DNA of 64,000 nucleotides from JBKBII01 sp046299415 (GCA_046299415.1 JBKBII010000011.1:31756-95755), one strand, 5' to 3'; positions 45,623 through 55,679 are shown, numbered from the stretch's first letter. Notes: a model not told the origin generated them from the sequence alone. Numbers and translations: made by a program.

Positions 45623-48577
45623 CTACGGCGCATCACCAAAGACCTCCGACCAAATACCGCGAACCGCGCGCAGATCGTCCTGGATTTCCGAATCTGACGT
45701 CTCGACCTTGGCACCGCTCCCGGCCAACGTCTGCTGATGCAGTCTGTTGCGCAGATTCAACCACGCCGTAGTCAATCGCTCCGCGGTTGGCGCCGGCACA
45801 CACCCGGCTGCGGCCAACGCTGCCAGCGCACGCACCTTATCCGGGTGCGCCGTCACATCCGGGTGAGCAGGCGCATGAGCCAAAACCCAGTATTGAACCA
45901 TGAACTCGATGTCCGTGATACCACCAGGATCTCGCTTGAGATCGACGACCTGACCCTTGCCTGAATGTTCGGCGCGCATTCTAGCGCGCATGTCGCCCAC
46001 TTCCCGGCGCAACGCTTCCGTGTCTCGCTGTCGCGTCAGGATACGCTTGCGCAATTCGGCGAAGCGCGCCCCAAGTTGCTCATCGCCCGTGACATAGCGA
46101 GCGCGAACGAGAGCTTGATGTTCCCAAGTCCACGCGGCTTCATCCTGATAGCGCTCAAAAGCGTCGAGAGGCGAGACGGGTAACCCTGCCTGGCCGGATG
46201 GCCTCAAACGCGTGTCGACCTCATACAGCCGACCCGCAGCGGTATAGGCCCCCATCCAGTGCGCGATGCGTTGCGCGACGCGGGCGTAGAACTCTAGTGA
46301 GTCGACTTCGCGACTCCCCGTCGTCGGAACCCCCTTGAGGTTCTCGTCCATCAAAAAAACGAGGTCAAGGTCAGAGCCATACCCCAGCTCGTAGCCGCCG
46401 AGTTTGCCGTAAGCCACGACCGCGAAACCGCTGCCTACTGGCGCATCGATCAATGTCCTCGGAACGCCATGGCGAACAGCCACCGAACGCCACGCGAGCC
46501 TCAGAACCGCCTCCAAGACGACTTCCGCGAGTTGAGTGAGCTGGTCGGATACGCGCATCACGGGCAACGCACCAACGACATCGGCAGCTGCGATGCGCAG
46601 ACTCTGCGCTTGACGAAAGGTTCTCAGCCGATCGAGCAAAGCCTCAACGTCGTCAGGGTCGATCGCCTCGAGCTCAAGAGCAATCGCTGCTCGCAAACCT
46701 TCGGTATCGGGCGGGTTATAGAGGCTACGCGGATCAAGCAACTCGTCAAGCAACACCGGGTGGCGGGTCAGCTCAGCCGCAATCCACGGACTGGCCGCGC
46801 ACAGCCGCACCAGCTGCGACAACGCCAACGGATGTTCGACCAGCAGCGACAGATACACCGATCTCCGCGCGACGGCCCGAACGAGGGTGGTAAGGCGCGG
46901 GAGCACAACGTCCGGTTCGTCGCACTCACCCACCGCACCAATCAGGAGTGGCATCAATCGGTCGAGCCGAATTCGTCCCGTCGAGGTCAGAGCCCTCACG
47001 GAAGGACTGTCGTCAAGGTCCATCAACTCACGCTGCGCCCGTTCGGGACGATCAAAACCTAGCCCAGCGAGCTTGCGCGCGGTCTCATCTGCTCCTAGAT
47101 CACCGGACCAAATCTGCTCCAGCGTCTGTTGGCTCCTCGACGCACCGTCATCAACATCGCGCTGTGGCGCCCGGAAAACCTGATTGAAGTGCGCGTGCGC
47201 GCGGCGCATATGTCGAATCAACGCCGTTTCGAACGACGTCTCACTATCGAATCCCATTGCCAAAGCCAGCCGCAAACGCCCCTCGGGCTCGCTCGGCAGG
47301 TGGTGGACCTGTTGGTCATCGCGCATCTGTAGGCGATTCTCAACTCGGCGCAGAAAGATATACGTCTCTCGCAGCTGATCGGCCGAAAACTTCGGCAACA
47401 ACCGACGAGCGACAAGCACCTCGAGAACGCCGAGAAGATCGGGGCGCTGCAGAGCCGGATCACGGCCACCGCGAATCAATTGAAACGCCTGCGCAATAAA
47501 TTCGACTTCGCGAATACCGCCCTCGCCGAACTTGACATCCTCGCGCCGCCCCCTGCGCGATGAATCATCATTGATCTTGGACTTCAACTCACGCAGATTC
47601 GCAAACGCCCCGTAATCGAGGTAACGCCGGTAAATGAAGGGTCGCAGTCGATCCTTCAGGCGCGTTGCGGCTGCCGGATCTCCTGCGACCCGAGTGGCCT
47701 TAATCAGCGCATAACGCTCCCACTCGCGGCCATGCGTTTGGTAATAATCCTCCATCTGATCAAACGTCATCACCAGCGGCCCGGCGTCACCGAAAGGCCG
47801 TAATCGCATGTCTACGCGATAACAAAACCCGTCGGCCGTCGTATCAGCGAGAAGCGAGATCAACAACTGCCCAACGCGACGAAAAAACTCGGCCGCGGCG
47901 CTCTCACCACGTTCACCATGGCAGGTGCCTTCGCGCTCGTAAGCAAAAATCAGATCGATATCGGAAGAAAAATTGAGCTCGCCGCCACCGAGTTTGCCGA
48001 GCCCGAGAATCACGAGGCCGAGTGGTTGCCCGGTTTTGTCCTGCGGCACACCAAAACGAGATTCGATCCGCCGCGAGGCGAACCGAGCTGCCAACTCGAT
48101 CGATGTCCTCGCTAGCCGCGAAAGATCGGACAGCACCTCGTTTAGGGCCGCGCCAGACAGGTCGCGCGCCGCGATGCGCACGAGTTCGTGATGGCGCATG
48201 CGCCGAAGCCATGCGCGAAATTCGCGGTCATCGGCCGGAGGCGAACCGATGCCGTAGATGCGGTCAAAGGCCGCATCGTCCAAGGTCGCTGCCTCAAAAT
48301 CCCGCGTCCATCCCAGTTCTTCACTCGCTGCGCGTACCCAGTGAGCGGCGTCGCGCTGAAGCACGGAGGCGCAATAATCCGACGCACCGACCAGACGCAC
48401 CAAGGTCACCGGCAAGCAGTCTTCGTCGAAACAAAGCTCGATTCCGGCCACCTTTGCGGCCTGCATCAGAGCAGAGGCAACAGACTCAAGCCTCGAGAGA
48501 CCCGGCTGTTTGAGGTTCTTGGCGCCCCCACTGGACCAAGCCGCAGGAGCGTTCAGATCAAAGCTCGGCTCACTCAC
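45623..48577 (-). CDS. glnE: Glutamine synthetase adenylyltransferase/deadenylylase
   Basis: GlnE adds and removes AMP on glutamine synthetase under control of PII and glutamine. It has two nucleotidyltransferase halves: LGGGELNFSSDIDLIFAYER in the first and GYELGYGSDLDLVFLMDE in the second, each with the catalytic Asp pair. Family helices include VEFIAQAFQLIRGGRDPALQ and ITDIEFMVQYWVL. The start is GTG 48577 with AGGAG five bases upstream. At 984 residues it is slightly longer than E. coli (946). Confidence 0.97.
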   Translation of the reverse strand: MSEPSFDLNAPAAWSSGGAKNLKQPGLSRLESVASALMQAAKVAGIELCFDEDCLPVTLVRLVGASDYCASVLQRDAAHWVRAASEELGWTRDFEAATLDDAAFDRIYGIGSPPADDREFRAWLRRMRHHELVRIAARDLSGAALNEVLSDLSRLARTSIELAARFASRRIESRFGVPQDKTGQPLGLVILGLGKLGGGELNFSSDIDLIFAYEREGTCHGERGESAAAEFFRRVGQLLISLLADTTADGFCYRVDMRLRPFGDAGPLVMTFDQMEDYYQTHGREWERYALIKATRVAGDPAAATRLKDRLRPFIYRRYLDYGAFANLRELKSKINDDSSRRGRREDVKFGEGGIREVEFIAQAFQLIRGGRDPALQRPDLLGVLEVLVARRLLPKFSADQLRETYIFLRRVENRLQMRDDQQVHHLPSEPEGRLRLALAMGFDSETSFETALIRHMRRAHAHFNQVFRAPQRDVDDGASRSQQTLEQIWSGDLGADETARKLAGLGFDRPERAQRELMDLDDSPSVRALTSTGRIRLDRLMPLLIGAVGECDEPDVVLPRLTTLVRAVARRSVYLSLLVEHPLALSQLVRLCAASPWIAAELTRHPVLLDELLDPRSLYNPPDTEGLRAAIALELEAIDPDDVEALLDRLRTFRQAQSLRIAAADVVGALPVMRVSDQLTQLAEVVLEAVLRLAWRSVAVRHGVPRTLIDAPVGSGFAVVAYGKLGGYELGYGSDLDLVFLMDENLKGVPTTGSREVDSLEFYARVAQRIAHWMGAYTAAGRLYEVDTRLRPSGQAGLPVSPLDAFERYQDEAAWTWEHQALVRARYVTGDEQLGARFAELRKRILTRQRDTEALRREVGDMRARMRAEHSGKGQVVDLKRDPGGITDIEFMVQYWVLAHAPAHPDVTAHPDKVRALAALAAAGCVPAPTAERLTTAWLNLRNRLHQQTLAGSGAKVETSDSEIQDDLRAVRGIWSEVFGDAP

Positions 48578-48876
48578 GAAGGCTCCTGATCAAGCGGGAC
48601 GTTGCGAGAACCCTTCTCGCCAGTGGGCTCAGGCCAGGAACACGCCAAAACGATCGTGTCCCTTGGGGCGCCAATGGTTACGAACGGAGTTGGCAAGGTT
48701 CCGTTCATTCGATTCGACGTCGTGCCTAACGCAAAGCGTGGCCGACGCGGAGACCTTATGCCGGACAAGACTCAAGGGTGCAGCGCAAACTGGGGCGAAT
48801 CGTTGCAAGCACTTGCCGTTCTGTTTGCAACCACGCCAGGCGCGAAACGTGCGGGATCACGACCCGCAGCGGGATT

Positions 48877-49224
48877 TCAATTCGACGCGGATTGATTGCC
48901 TGCCTTCGCCACCGCCGTATCGATCACCTTCTGCAACTCACCAGACTCGAACATTTCCAGGGTGATGTCACAGCCACCAATCAATTCGCCATCGACGTAG
49001 ACCTGCGGAAAAGTGGGCCAATCGGCATAGCGCGGCAAATTCTGCATGACTTCTTGGTCAACGATCACATTAACGTAAGCGAATTCCTTATTGCAGCGCT
49101 TGAGCGCCTCGACCGCTCGCGAAGAAAACCCGCACATCGGAAACTGCGGCGTGCCCTTCATAAAAATCACGACTGGATTGTTTTTGACCACTTCATCGAT
49201 ACGCTCGAGCACTTCATCTGCCAT
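48877..49224 (-). CDS. grxD: Monothiol glutaredoxin, Grx4 type
   Basis: Grx4 proteins carry or transfer [2Fe-2S] clusters using the active Cys of a CGFS motif, seen here in GTPQFPMCGFSSRAVEAL. VIVDQEVMQNLPRYADWPTF and PQVYVDGELIGGCDI complete the glutathione-binding surface. The 115 residues match the E. coli size. A good ribosome site (GGGAGAAAA) precedes the ATG. It stands alone between glnE (299 bases away) and ychF. Confidence 0.97.
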   Translation of the reverse strand: MADEVLERIDEVVKNNPVVIFMKGTPQFPMCGFSSRAVEALKRCNKEFAYVNVIVDQEVMQNLPRYADWPTFPQVYVDGELIGGCDITLEMFESGELQKVIDTAVAKAGNQSASN

Positions 49225-49483
49225 GGGTGTTTTCTCCCGTTATCTATCATTCGGCACCGATCACGCGACGTGATCGATGTTCTCGCGTGCAAAGAGCCGA
49301 AACTCGAAGTTCCCGTGTTCGCTCTGTCAACACCAATCACCGATGACTCGTTGAACAGTTCACCGGCGACGAATTCCGTTCACTCTCGACCGTGGGGATT
49401 CCGAGGATTCAATCGCTCATTTCCATGAACGCTCGACCTTTTTATGATGCAAAAAGTCCGCTTGGCCGCGCAATGCGCTGTGC

Positions 49484-50584
49484 TCAGACGTTGAAGCGAA
49501 AGTGCACCACATCGCCTTCGTGCATCCGATATTCCTTGCCCTCGAGTCGCCATTTCCCAGCGTCTTTCGCGCCCTGCTCACCCCCACACGCCACGAAGTC
49601 GTCAAATGCCACGACCTCGGCGCGAATGAAACCGCGCTCAAAATCGGTATGGATCACACCGGCACCCTGCGGAGCCGTCGCACCCTTGCGTACCGTCCAC
49701 GCCCGGACCTCCTTCGGCCCAGCGGTAAAAAACGTCTGCAGATCAAGCAAAGCGTAGGTTGCTCGAATAACGCGATTCAACCCCGGCTCATCCATTCCAA
49801 GCTCCGCCAAAAATTCCTCGCGATCAGCATCTTCGAGCTGAGCCACCTCGGCCTCAATCGCCGCACACACCTCGACGACTTCGGCGCCCTCGGCAGCCGC
49901 ATGTTCGCGCACCGCCGCCAGGTGCCGCGCACTTGGCTCGCTGTCGGTACCATTCTCCGGCACGTTCGCGATGTACAACATCGGCTTCGCAGTAATCAGA
50001 TGTAACTCTCGCAAAGCCTTCATTTGCTCAGCATCGAGACCCGCCGCACGCACGGGCCGCCCAGCCTCAAGGGCGGCCGCCGCCAATTGAGCAGCTGCGA
50101 GTCGAGCGACCGCATCCTTATCTTGCCCCTTTGCAGCACGAGTCAGACGAGTGATCGCCTTTTGAACGGTCTCCAGATCAGCCAGCATGAGCTCGGTACC
50201 GATCGTCTCGATATCGGCCAAGGGATCGACCTTACCGGCAACGTGAATGATGTCGTCATCTTCAAAACAGCGGACCACCTGCGCGATGGCATCGGTTTCG
50301 CGGATGTGTGCGAGAAACTGGTTGCCCAGACCCTCGCCCTGGGCGGCTCCGGCAACCAGTCCAGCAATATCGACGAACTCGATCGTCGTCGGCAACACCC
50401 GCTCAGGGCGGACGATCGACGCCAGCGTATTCAAACGGTGATCTGGAACCTCAACCACGCCGACGTTCGGATCAATCGTACAGAACGGATAGTTTTCAGC
50501 CGCGATCGCCGCCCGCGTCAACGCATTAAACAGCGTCGACTTACCGACATTCGGCAATCCCACAATGCCACACTGGAGGCTCAT
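49484..50584 (-). CDS. ychF: Redox-regulated ATPase YchF
   Basis: YchF is a universal Obg-family P-loop protein that prefers ATP and binds ribosomes. G1 is GIVGLPNVGKSTLFNALTRA, and G3 DIAGLVAGAAQGEGLGNQFL is typical, as is the NANVPE-type segment (IANVPENG) that replaces NKxD. The C-terminal TGS domain ends LEGKEYRMHEGDVVHFRFNV. 366 residues match E. coli (363). The start has AGGAGAAC upstream. It forms the conserved ychF-pth-rplY-prs order. Confidence 0.97.
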   Translation of the reverse strand: MSLQCGIVGLPNVGKSTLFNALTRAAIAAENYPFCTIDPNVGVVEVPDHRLNTLASIVRPERVLPTTIEFVDIAGLVAGAAQGEGLGNQFLAHIRETDAIAQVVRCFEDDDIIHVAGKVDPLADIETIGTELMLADLETVQKAITRLTRAAKGQDKDAVARLAAAQLAAAALEAGRPVRAAGLDAEQMKALRELHLITAKPMLYIANVPENGTDSEPSARHLAAVREHAAAEGAEVVEVCAAIEAEVAQLEDADREEFLAELGMDEPGLNRVIRATYALLDLQTFFTAGPKEVRAWTVRKGATAPQGAGVIHTDFERGFIRAEVVAFDDFVACGGEQGAKDAGKWRLEGKEYRMHEGDVVHFRFNV

Positions 50585-50735
50585 GACGTTCTCCTGAATC
50601 GAGCAAAAACCATAGCATGAGCACCAGTCGAACCGACGCCCGCGCCGCGAACAAACTTTTCACTCGACCCCATGCCGATGCAAGCCAAAAGTCCGAGGCC
50701 TGCCATCGCCAAGGCAGACGTACATCGCCCGGGTT

Positions 50736-51326
50736 TTATGCGGTGCGATTGTGCAGCGTACGCACGGCACGATCCCAATCCCCAGAAGCAAGGTCCGCCA
50801 GCACGGCACGGGCATCATTCAACGCGCTATCGATAGCTTCGCGTTCCTCACGCCGCGGAGGATCGAGGACATAGCCGACGACCTGTTCGCGCTGCCCGGG
50901 ATGCCCAATGCCAACGCGTAGGCGCGCAAACTCCGCGCCGATGTGTCGTATCAGATCCCGCAGACCGTTGTGTCCACCGTGTCCGCCGCCGCGTTTGAGG
51001 CGAATGATCCCCGGCGCGAGGTCAAGCTCATCGTGGACGATCAAAACCTCGTCCGGCGACAGCTTATGAAAATCAAGCAACTGCCGCACCGGCAATCCAC
51101 TGAGATTCATGAATGCCTGAGGCTTCTGCAGCAATACTCGCTCAACGCCCAGCGCACAGCTCGACACTTCCGAATCGTTGCGCCGATCGGAACGAAAGGG
51201 CTCGCGACCCTCGATACCGTCAACAAACCAGAAACCTGCATTGTGACGTGTCGAAGCGTAGCGTTGGCCGGGATTGCCAAGGCCAACGACCAACCGTATT
51301 CGCGACTGGCGATCCTTACTCGACAT
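50736..51326 (-). CDS. pth: Peptidyl-tRNA hydrolase
   Basis: Pth releases peptides from prematurely dropped peptidyl-tRNAs. Catalytic Asn and His are in LVVGLGNPGQRYASTRHNAG, and the Asp is in VLIVHDELDLAPGIIRLKRG. GGHGGHNGLRDLIRHIGAEF is the signature. The ATG at 51326 has AGGAG upstream and gives 196 residues (194 in E. coli). Confidence 0.97.
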   Translation of the reverse strand: MSSKDRQSRIRLVVGLGNPGQRYASTRHNAGFWFVDGIEGREPFRSDRRNDSEVSSCALGVERVLLQKPQAFMNLSGLPVRQLLDFHKLSPDEVLIVHDELDLAPGIIRLKRGGGHGGHNGLRDLIRHIGAEFARLRVGIGHPGQREQVVGYVLDPPRREEREAIDSALNDARAVLADLASGDWDRAVRTLHNRTA

Positions 51327-51520
51327 TTTCGTTTCGCTCCTTTGCCCTCGGCGCGTCGAGCATCGCACCAAAATCCAGGATCGAGACCGTGCACCGAAAA
51401 CATTCAAGGCCGAGCCCAATCACGTCGGACCCGGCCTCAGACAGGCAATCAAGCGTCGCGGGCAACGCGTTCATCGGAAGACGTGACCCGCTGATGGCTC
51501 CAACATCAGTCCTCGAGCGA

Positions 51521-52180
51521 TCAGTCCTCAGACGGTTCGCTGCCCTCAGCATCGCCCGTCTCGGTCTCGTCGCCTTCCGTCGCGGTCGACTCTCCGCGCG
51601 GCTTGATCACGCTCGCAACAGGCTGGTCATGATCATGCACTTCGCCATGCAGGAAAGCGACGATCTTGACCCCATCCGGGACGCGCAGCTGTGACATGTG
51701 CAACGATTCACCGATGTCGATGTCAGCCATGTCACCTTCGAGGAATTCGGGCAGGTCGCCAGGCAAACACTCCACTTCGATTTCGGTGATCTGGCGATTG
51801 ATGATGCCGCCGCCCTGCTTGACACCCTTGCACGACTCTTCGTGCAAAAGGTGCACCGGCACCGAGACGCGCAAGGTTTCGTTGGCGCTGACGCGCAAAA
51901 AATCCATGTGCATGATGATCGGCTTGACCGGATGACGCTGAATATCGCGCAAAACGGCTTTCTCGATCCGACCACCCACGTCTAAGGTTAGCACCTGCGA
52001 GTAAAAAGCTTCGTTTCGCAGTTGTTTAGTGACTTCGTTGTGATCCAGATCGATTTTTTCCGGCTCTGCATGTCCACCGTAGATGATCGCTGGGATCCGG
52101 CCGGCACGACGCAGGCGGCGGCTCGCACCCGTTCCCTGCTGTTCGCGCTTATTGGCGACGATATTGAATTGCTGAGACAT
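51521..52180 (-). CDS. rplY: 50S ribosomal protein L25/general stress protein Ctc
   Basis: This is the two-domain (TL5/Ctc) form that binds 5S rRNA. The N-terminal L25 domain has GTGASRRLRRAGRIPAIIYG, and the beta-rich C-terminal domain has VPVHLLHEESCKGVKQGGGI. An acidic tail of ~30 residues ends the protein. ATG at 52180 follows GGAGAAC. Length is 219 residues, against 94 for the short E. coli L25. A terminator-like hairpin lies directly upstream (52193-52229), suggesting leader control. Confidence 0.96.
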   Translation of the reverse strand: MSQQFNIVANKREQQGTGASRRLRRAGRIPAIIYGGHAEPEKIDLDHNEVTKQLRNEAFYSQVLTLDVGGRIEKAVLRDIQRHPVKPIIMHMDFLRVSANETLRVSVPVHLLHEESCKGVKQGGGIINRQITEIEVECLPGDLPEFLEGDMADIDIGESLHMSQLRVPDGVKIVAFLHGEVHDHDQPVASVIKPRGESTATEGDETETGDAEGSEPSED

Positions 52181-52829
52181 TTGATGTGTTCTCCAAAAAC
52201 GAAAAGACCCGATTCGCGACCAAATCGGGGCGGACCACCCTAATGGGGTGTTGCATGATCGGCCCAGTGCCGGACGGCCTCTACGTGTATCGCTCACAAA
52301 CAAAACGCCACCGTAGCGTTTGTCTCGAACTGGGCGATACGGACCGAGCCGACCATCATAAACCGATCAGCTTTCACCTCCAAGCGCTTGCGCGCCGTAA
52401 AGCGGTCCGTGGACTGTCGATCGGCCCTGCCCCCCCTGAACAACCAGACGCCAATCTCATCTCTTAGGTCGCGACAACGCTATCAGCCACAATCTTCGGG
52501 TGAGTCGGTCGTCGACGGGCGTGCGCTCGCGGCCATGGCTCACTACTCGCGCCCGCGCACTGCGTAGAGGCGCGCCGGTGCCGAAGGTAACAACGGGCGC
52601 AACTCGATGCGAGTCGACATCAGCGGCAGCGTCAATCAGACCACCAAGACCAGTCAATCGAACCAGCGAGAACTGTGATGGGGCCGGATGATTGCGCCTC
52701 TCGCGCGTCTCAGAGCAAACTCGGAATGTTTGACCACAAAAATCGAAAAGCCTGACTCCCCGGATCAATCATCGCTTCAAGCGCGACAATGAATTCTGCG
52801 GCACTGACGACAGATGTTCCTTCCGAGCC
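52181..52829. other. 649-base prs-rplY intergenic region
   Basis: It contains the two leader hairpins described at 52193 and 52236 and otherwise no gene with credible signals. Its length suggests that rplY has its own promoter rather than reading through from prs. Confidence 0.45.
52193..52229 (-). terminator. Terminator-like hairpin in rplY leader (possible attenuator)
   Basis: Reading the minus strand, CCCGATT and AATCGGG pair perfectly over seven bases around an eight-base loop. TCTTTTCGTTTTT follows immediately, and then the rplY ribosome site GGAGAA. A second hairpin (CACCC-TAATG-GGGTG on the plus strand, 52236-52250) sits just upstream in the transcript. A terminator placed right before a ribosome site suggests attenuation, though it could simply end an upstream transcript. 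Confidence 0.5.
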
Positions 52830-53786
52830 TCAATCAGCGAAGAGCGAGCTCACCGACTCTTCTCGGTTGATGCGCCGCAACGTCTCAGCCAGCATTTCCG
52901 CCACCGACAACTGACGGATCTTTGGACATTGGGCGGCGTCTTCGCGTAGCACGAGCGTATCCGTAACGACCAGCTCGTCCAGCTCGGAATTCATAATGTT
53001 TGCAACAGCGGGCCCCGACAGGACCGGGTGCGTTGCGTAGGCATAAACGGCCAACGCACCATGTCGTTTCAAGGCGGCCGCGGCTTGGCAGAGCGTTCCA
53101 GCCGTATCGACCATGTCGTCGATGATCACACATGTCCGATCTTCGACATCGCCGATAATGTGCATGACCTGTGCTTCGTTGGCGCGCGGACGACGTTTGT
53201 CGATAATCGCGAGATCCGCGTCATCCAAGCGTTTCGCGATCGCTCGCGCCCTCACCACCCCGCCCACATCTGGCGAGACGACGGTCAGATTTTGGATATC
53301 GCGACGCCAGACATCGCCCAACAGCACCGGCGACGCATACACGTTGTCCACCGGAAGGTTGAAAAAGCCCTGAACCTGATCGGCATGAACATCAATCGTC
53401 AGCACCCGATGCGCGCCAACGGCCTCGATCATGTTGGCCACCACTTTTGCAGAAATCGGCACCCGAGCTGAACGAACGCGGCGGTCTTGGCGGGCGTAGC
53501 CGAAGTACGGGATGACCACCGTGATGCGACCGGCCGACGCGCGCCGCAGCGCATCGACCATGATCAGCAACTCCATAATGTTGTCATTGGTCGGGAACCC
53601 TGTTGGCTGCAAGACGAAAACATCTCGCCCGCGAACATTTTCGAGGATCTCGACCTGGACCTCACCGTCGCTAAAACGCCCGACGATCGCTTTCCCGAGC
53701 TCCATCCCGAGGTGGCGAACGACGGCCTGCGCCAATGGTGGGTTGGCGTTGCCCGCGAACACCATCATTCTTGGCTGATCAACCAC
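52830..53786 (-). CDS. prs: Ribose-phosphate pyrophosphokinase
   Basis: Prs makes PRPP for nucleotide, His and Trp synthesis. Hallmarks are VGRFSDGEVQVEILENVRGR, MVDALRRASAGRITVVIPYF, GYARQDRRVRSARVPISAK and the PRPP loop CVIIDDMVDTAGTLCQA. The GTG at 53786 has GCGAGG seven bases upstream and gives 318 residues (315 in E. coli); an ATG six codons later is the alternative. A tRNA gene lies upstream on the same strand. Confidence 0.97.
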   Translation of the reverse strand: MVDQPRMMVFAGNANPPLAQAVVRHLGMELGKAIVGRFSDGEVQVEILENVRGRDVFVLQPTGFPTNDNIMELLIMVDALRRASAGRITVVIPYFGYARQDRRVRSARVPISAKVVANMIEAVGAHRVLTIDVHADQVQGFFNLPVDNVYASPVLLGDVWRRDIQNLTVVSPDVGGVVRARAIAKRLDDADLAIIDKRRPRANEAQVMHIIGDVEDRTCVIIDDMVDTAGTLCQAAAALKRHGALAVYAYATHPVLSGPAVANIMNSELDELVVTDTLVLREDAAQCPKIRQLSVAEMLAETLRRINREESVSSLFAD

Positions 53787-54133
53787 GGCAGAGCCTCGCT
53801 GATTAGGTTTCAGAGTGTCGGGAACATGCGGCGAATCGCGCAAAAAAGCTCGAAAAAGCAAACGGCGTCAGCGTATTCGAAAATCGCCGACGGCGGGGCG
53901 TACCCATCGCCCCAAGGGTTCGGGATCACGACAGCCGTTGCCAGCATTTTCGGCGTCATGACGGCCATGGTCTGGACAAATCGCCCGGTCCCGGCGATCA
54001 CTCCGCGGCTACTGACTCCGTTCCGGCTCCCGCGATCACCACTGGGGCGCCGGAACGGCCTGAGTCGGCAAATCGAGCGAATTCATGTACGCAGGTCTCT
54101 GCGCTGAAGCTCGATCCCCACCTAATACAAAAA
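53787..54133. other. 347-base spacer between tRNA-Gln and prs
   Basis: Apart from the prs ribosome site, I see no gene or strong hairpin. Reading the minus strand, five T follow directly after the tRNA 3' end, which may aid release of the tRNA transcript. Confidence 0.4.
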
Positions 54134-54208
54134 TGGCTGGGCCGGCAGGATTCGAACCTGCGCATGCCGGGATCAAAACCCGGTGCCTTACCGCTTGGCG
54201 ACGGCCCA
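54134..54208 (-). tRNA. tRNA-Gln (anticodon UUG)
   Basis: On the minus strand the 75-base sequence folds into a normal cloverleaf. The acceptor stem is TGGGCCG/CGGCCCA-type, the anticodon stem CCGGG/CCCGG encloses the loop TTTTGAT with anticodon TTG, and the T arm GCAGG-TTCGAAT-CCTGC is perfect. The 3' CCA is encoded. The anticodon reads CAA and, with modified U34, CAG. Its place between prs and ispE is common in gammaproteobacteria. GatCAB in this window may amidate Glu-tRNA-Gln. Confidence 0.97.
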
Positions 54209-54220
54209 TCAACGAGGCTT

Positions 54221-54251
54221 AGGATACCAAATTCGAACGGGTCTGCTGCAA
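54221..54251 (-). promoter_or_regulatory. Candidate promoter of tRNA-Gln
   Basis: On the minus strand TTGCAG (54251-54246) and TATCCT (54226-54221) are separated by 19 bases, a little over the ideal 17. The predicted start would lie about five bases before the tRNA, as is usual for tRNA genes. Confidence 0.4.
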
Positions 54252-54420
54252 GCGTGAAAAAATTGCGACGCTCGCCGTCGGCAGCAATTCGACCCTGAGT
54301 ATTGCGATCTCGACGGCGAAGACAAGCGGACTTCAGTCAGGCGAGTGGAACGCCTCAGTGCTTCGGGACCCTGCCCTCGCACAATTCTCGGGTGTGGGTA
54401 TAGCGTCGAACCAGAACACA

Positions 54421-55500
54421 TCAGGGTCCGAACGCTTCCAAATGCCGAAGACGAGCGCGGAAGAGCATCGAGCGGTTGCATAGTGACCCAGACCAGACAC
54501 GAGCACCCTCCGCACGCGAGCTCTCGATCAGTTCGAGCAATCGCTCGTGGTCCACGCCGCTCGGCGCCTCGCTCGCTCGTCGAGCATTGCCGTGAAGGGC
54601 CAAGACACCGCGCGAATCAACAGTGGCACCCGCATGATCAAAGCCGGTCGACATCGGGTAGGGCACCGTGGGGGAATACACGACACACGACGATCCGGAT
54701 CCATTTAAGTGGGCGCGCAACCGCGCCTGATCGGCTCTCCGCAAGACCTTATCGACGCTTGGGTAACGGCGCGCAAGCGGCTCAAACGCGTTTTCAAAGG
54801 GGGCACGGCCGCCTCTTTTTGCAAGCGTCTCAATCCAAGTCGAGTCAAATCCGAGTTTTGGAGCGTTTCGCTCCAGCGCGGGATCTCGATACATCTCGAC
54901 GGTGGAACAATGTTCGTTAGGCGCAATGATCGTCAAACGCGCTTCATCGGCTTCGAAAAAATCAAGAACATCGCCGATTCCGCTCCCGAACGCAGCACGA
55001 CCTGCGACAAAAACCGGCACATCGGCGCCGAGCTCGACGCTCGCGCCAGCCCATGAGTCGAGCGGTTCTTGCACGGCCCACAGCGCGTGGAGCGCCGCAA
55101 GAACGGTAGCCGCGTCGGAACTGCCGCCGCCGAGCCCCGCGCCTGTTGGCAAGCGCTTAATCAGACGAAGGTCAGCGCCACAGATCACATCGACGCCCGC
55201 GCGGTGTCGTGCAAATCGTGCGGCACGTAAACACAAGTCGTCCTCGCCCGCGACGCCGCCGCGCAGAGAAAACTCTGCGTCATCTCGCTTCCGAACGCCA
55301 ATCCAGTCGCACCAATCGACAAACTGAAAAAACGTTTCGATCAGATGAAAACCATCTTCGCGCCGCCCGACGATTCGCAAAAACCGATTGACTTTGGCCG
55401 GCGCGGGCCACCACATCCAACCATCGAGAAGCACCGGGCTCTCAAGTACAAGAAACGCTTCATCTAGCTGAGCGCCTATGGTTTCATCGGACACCATCAT
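54421..55500 (-). CDS. ispE: 4-diphosphocytidyl-2-C-methyl-D-erythritol kinase
   Basis: IspE is the GHMP kinase of the MEP isoprenoid pathway. PAPAKVNRFLRIVGRREDGF is the N-terminal substrate motif, and KRLPTGAGLGGGSSDAATVL is the ATP loop. The third motif is in HLNGSGSSCVVYSP. The first ~28 residues precede the conserved start, and the C-terminal end is long, so the 359-residue protein exceeds the ~285 norm. The start region reads ATGATGGTG just after AAGG; any of the three may be used. The ispE-lolB order is conserved. Confidence 0.93.
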   Translation of the reverse strand: MMVSDETIGAQLDEAFLVLESPVLLDGWMWWPAPAKVNRFLRIVGRREDGFHLIETFFQFVDWCDWIGVRKRDDAEFSLRGGVAGEDDLCLRAARFARHRAGVDVICGADLRLIKRLPTGAGLGGGSSDAATVLAALHALWAVQEPLDSWAGASVELGADVPVFVAGRAAFGSGIGDVLDFFEADEARLTIIAPNEHCSTVEMYRDPALERNAPKLGFDSTWIETLAKRGGRAPFENAFEPLARRYPSVDKVLRRADQARLRAHLNGSGSSCVVYSPTVPYPMSTGFDHAGATVDSRGVLALHGNARRASEAPSGVDHERLLELIESSRAEGARVWSGSLCNRSMLFRARLRHLEAFGP

Positions 55501-55679
55501 GCCTTTTTAAGTCGGGAGAGAAGTTGCTGAATGGATTTTGAGTCTCGGCGTTTCGGCGAAGCCAGTGTTTCAATCAAGCATCGCGCTGGCCCCCGCGATT
55601 CGAGCCTCACCCGAACCTGCACTTGCGTAGATCACAGCATGAGGGTGCCAGCTCAGTAACAAGGCGCGTCACACTCCAG

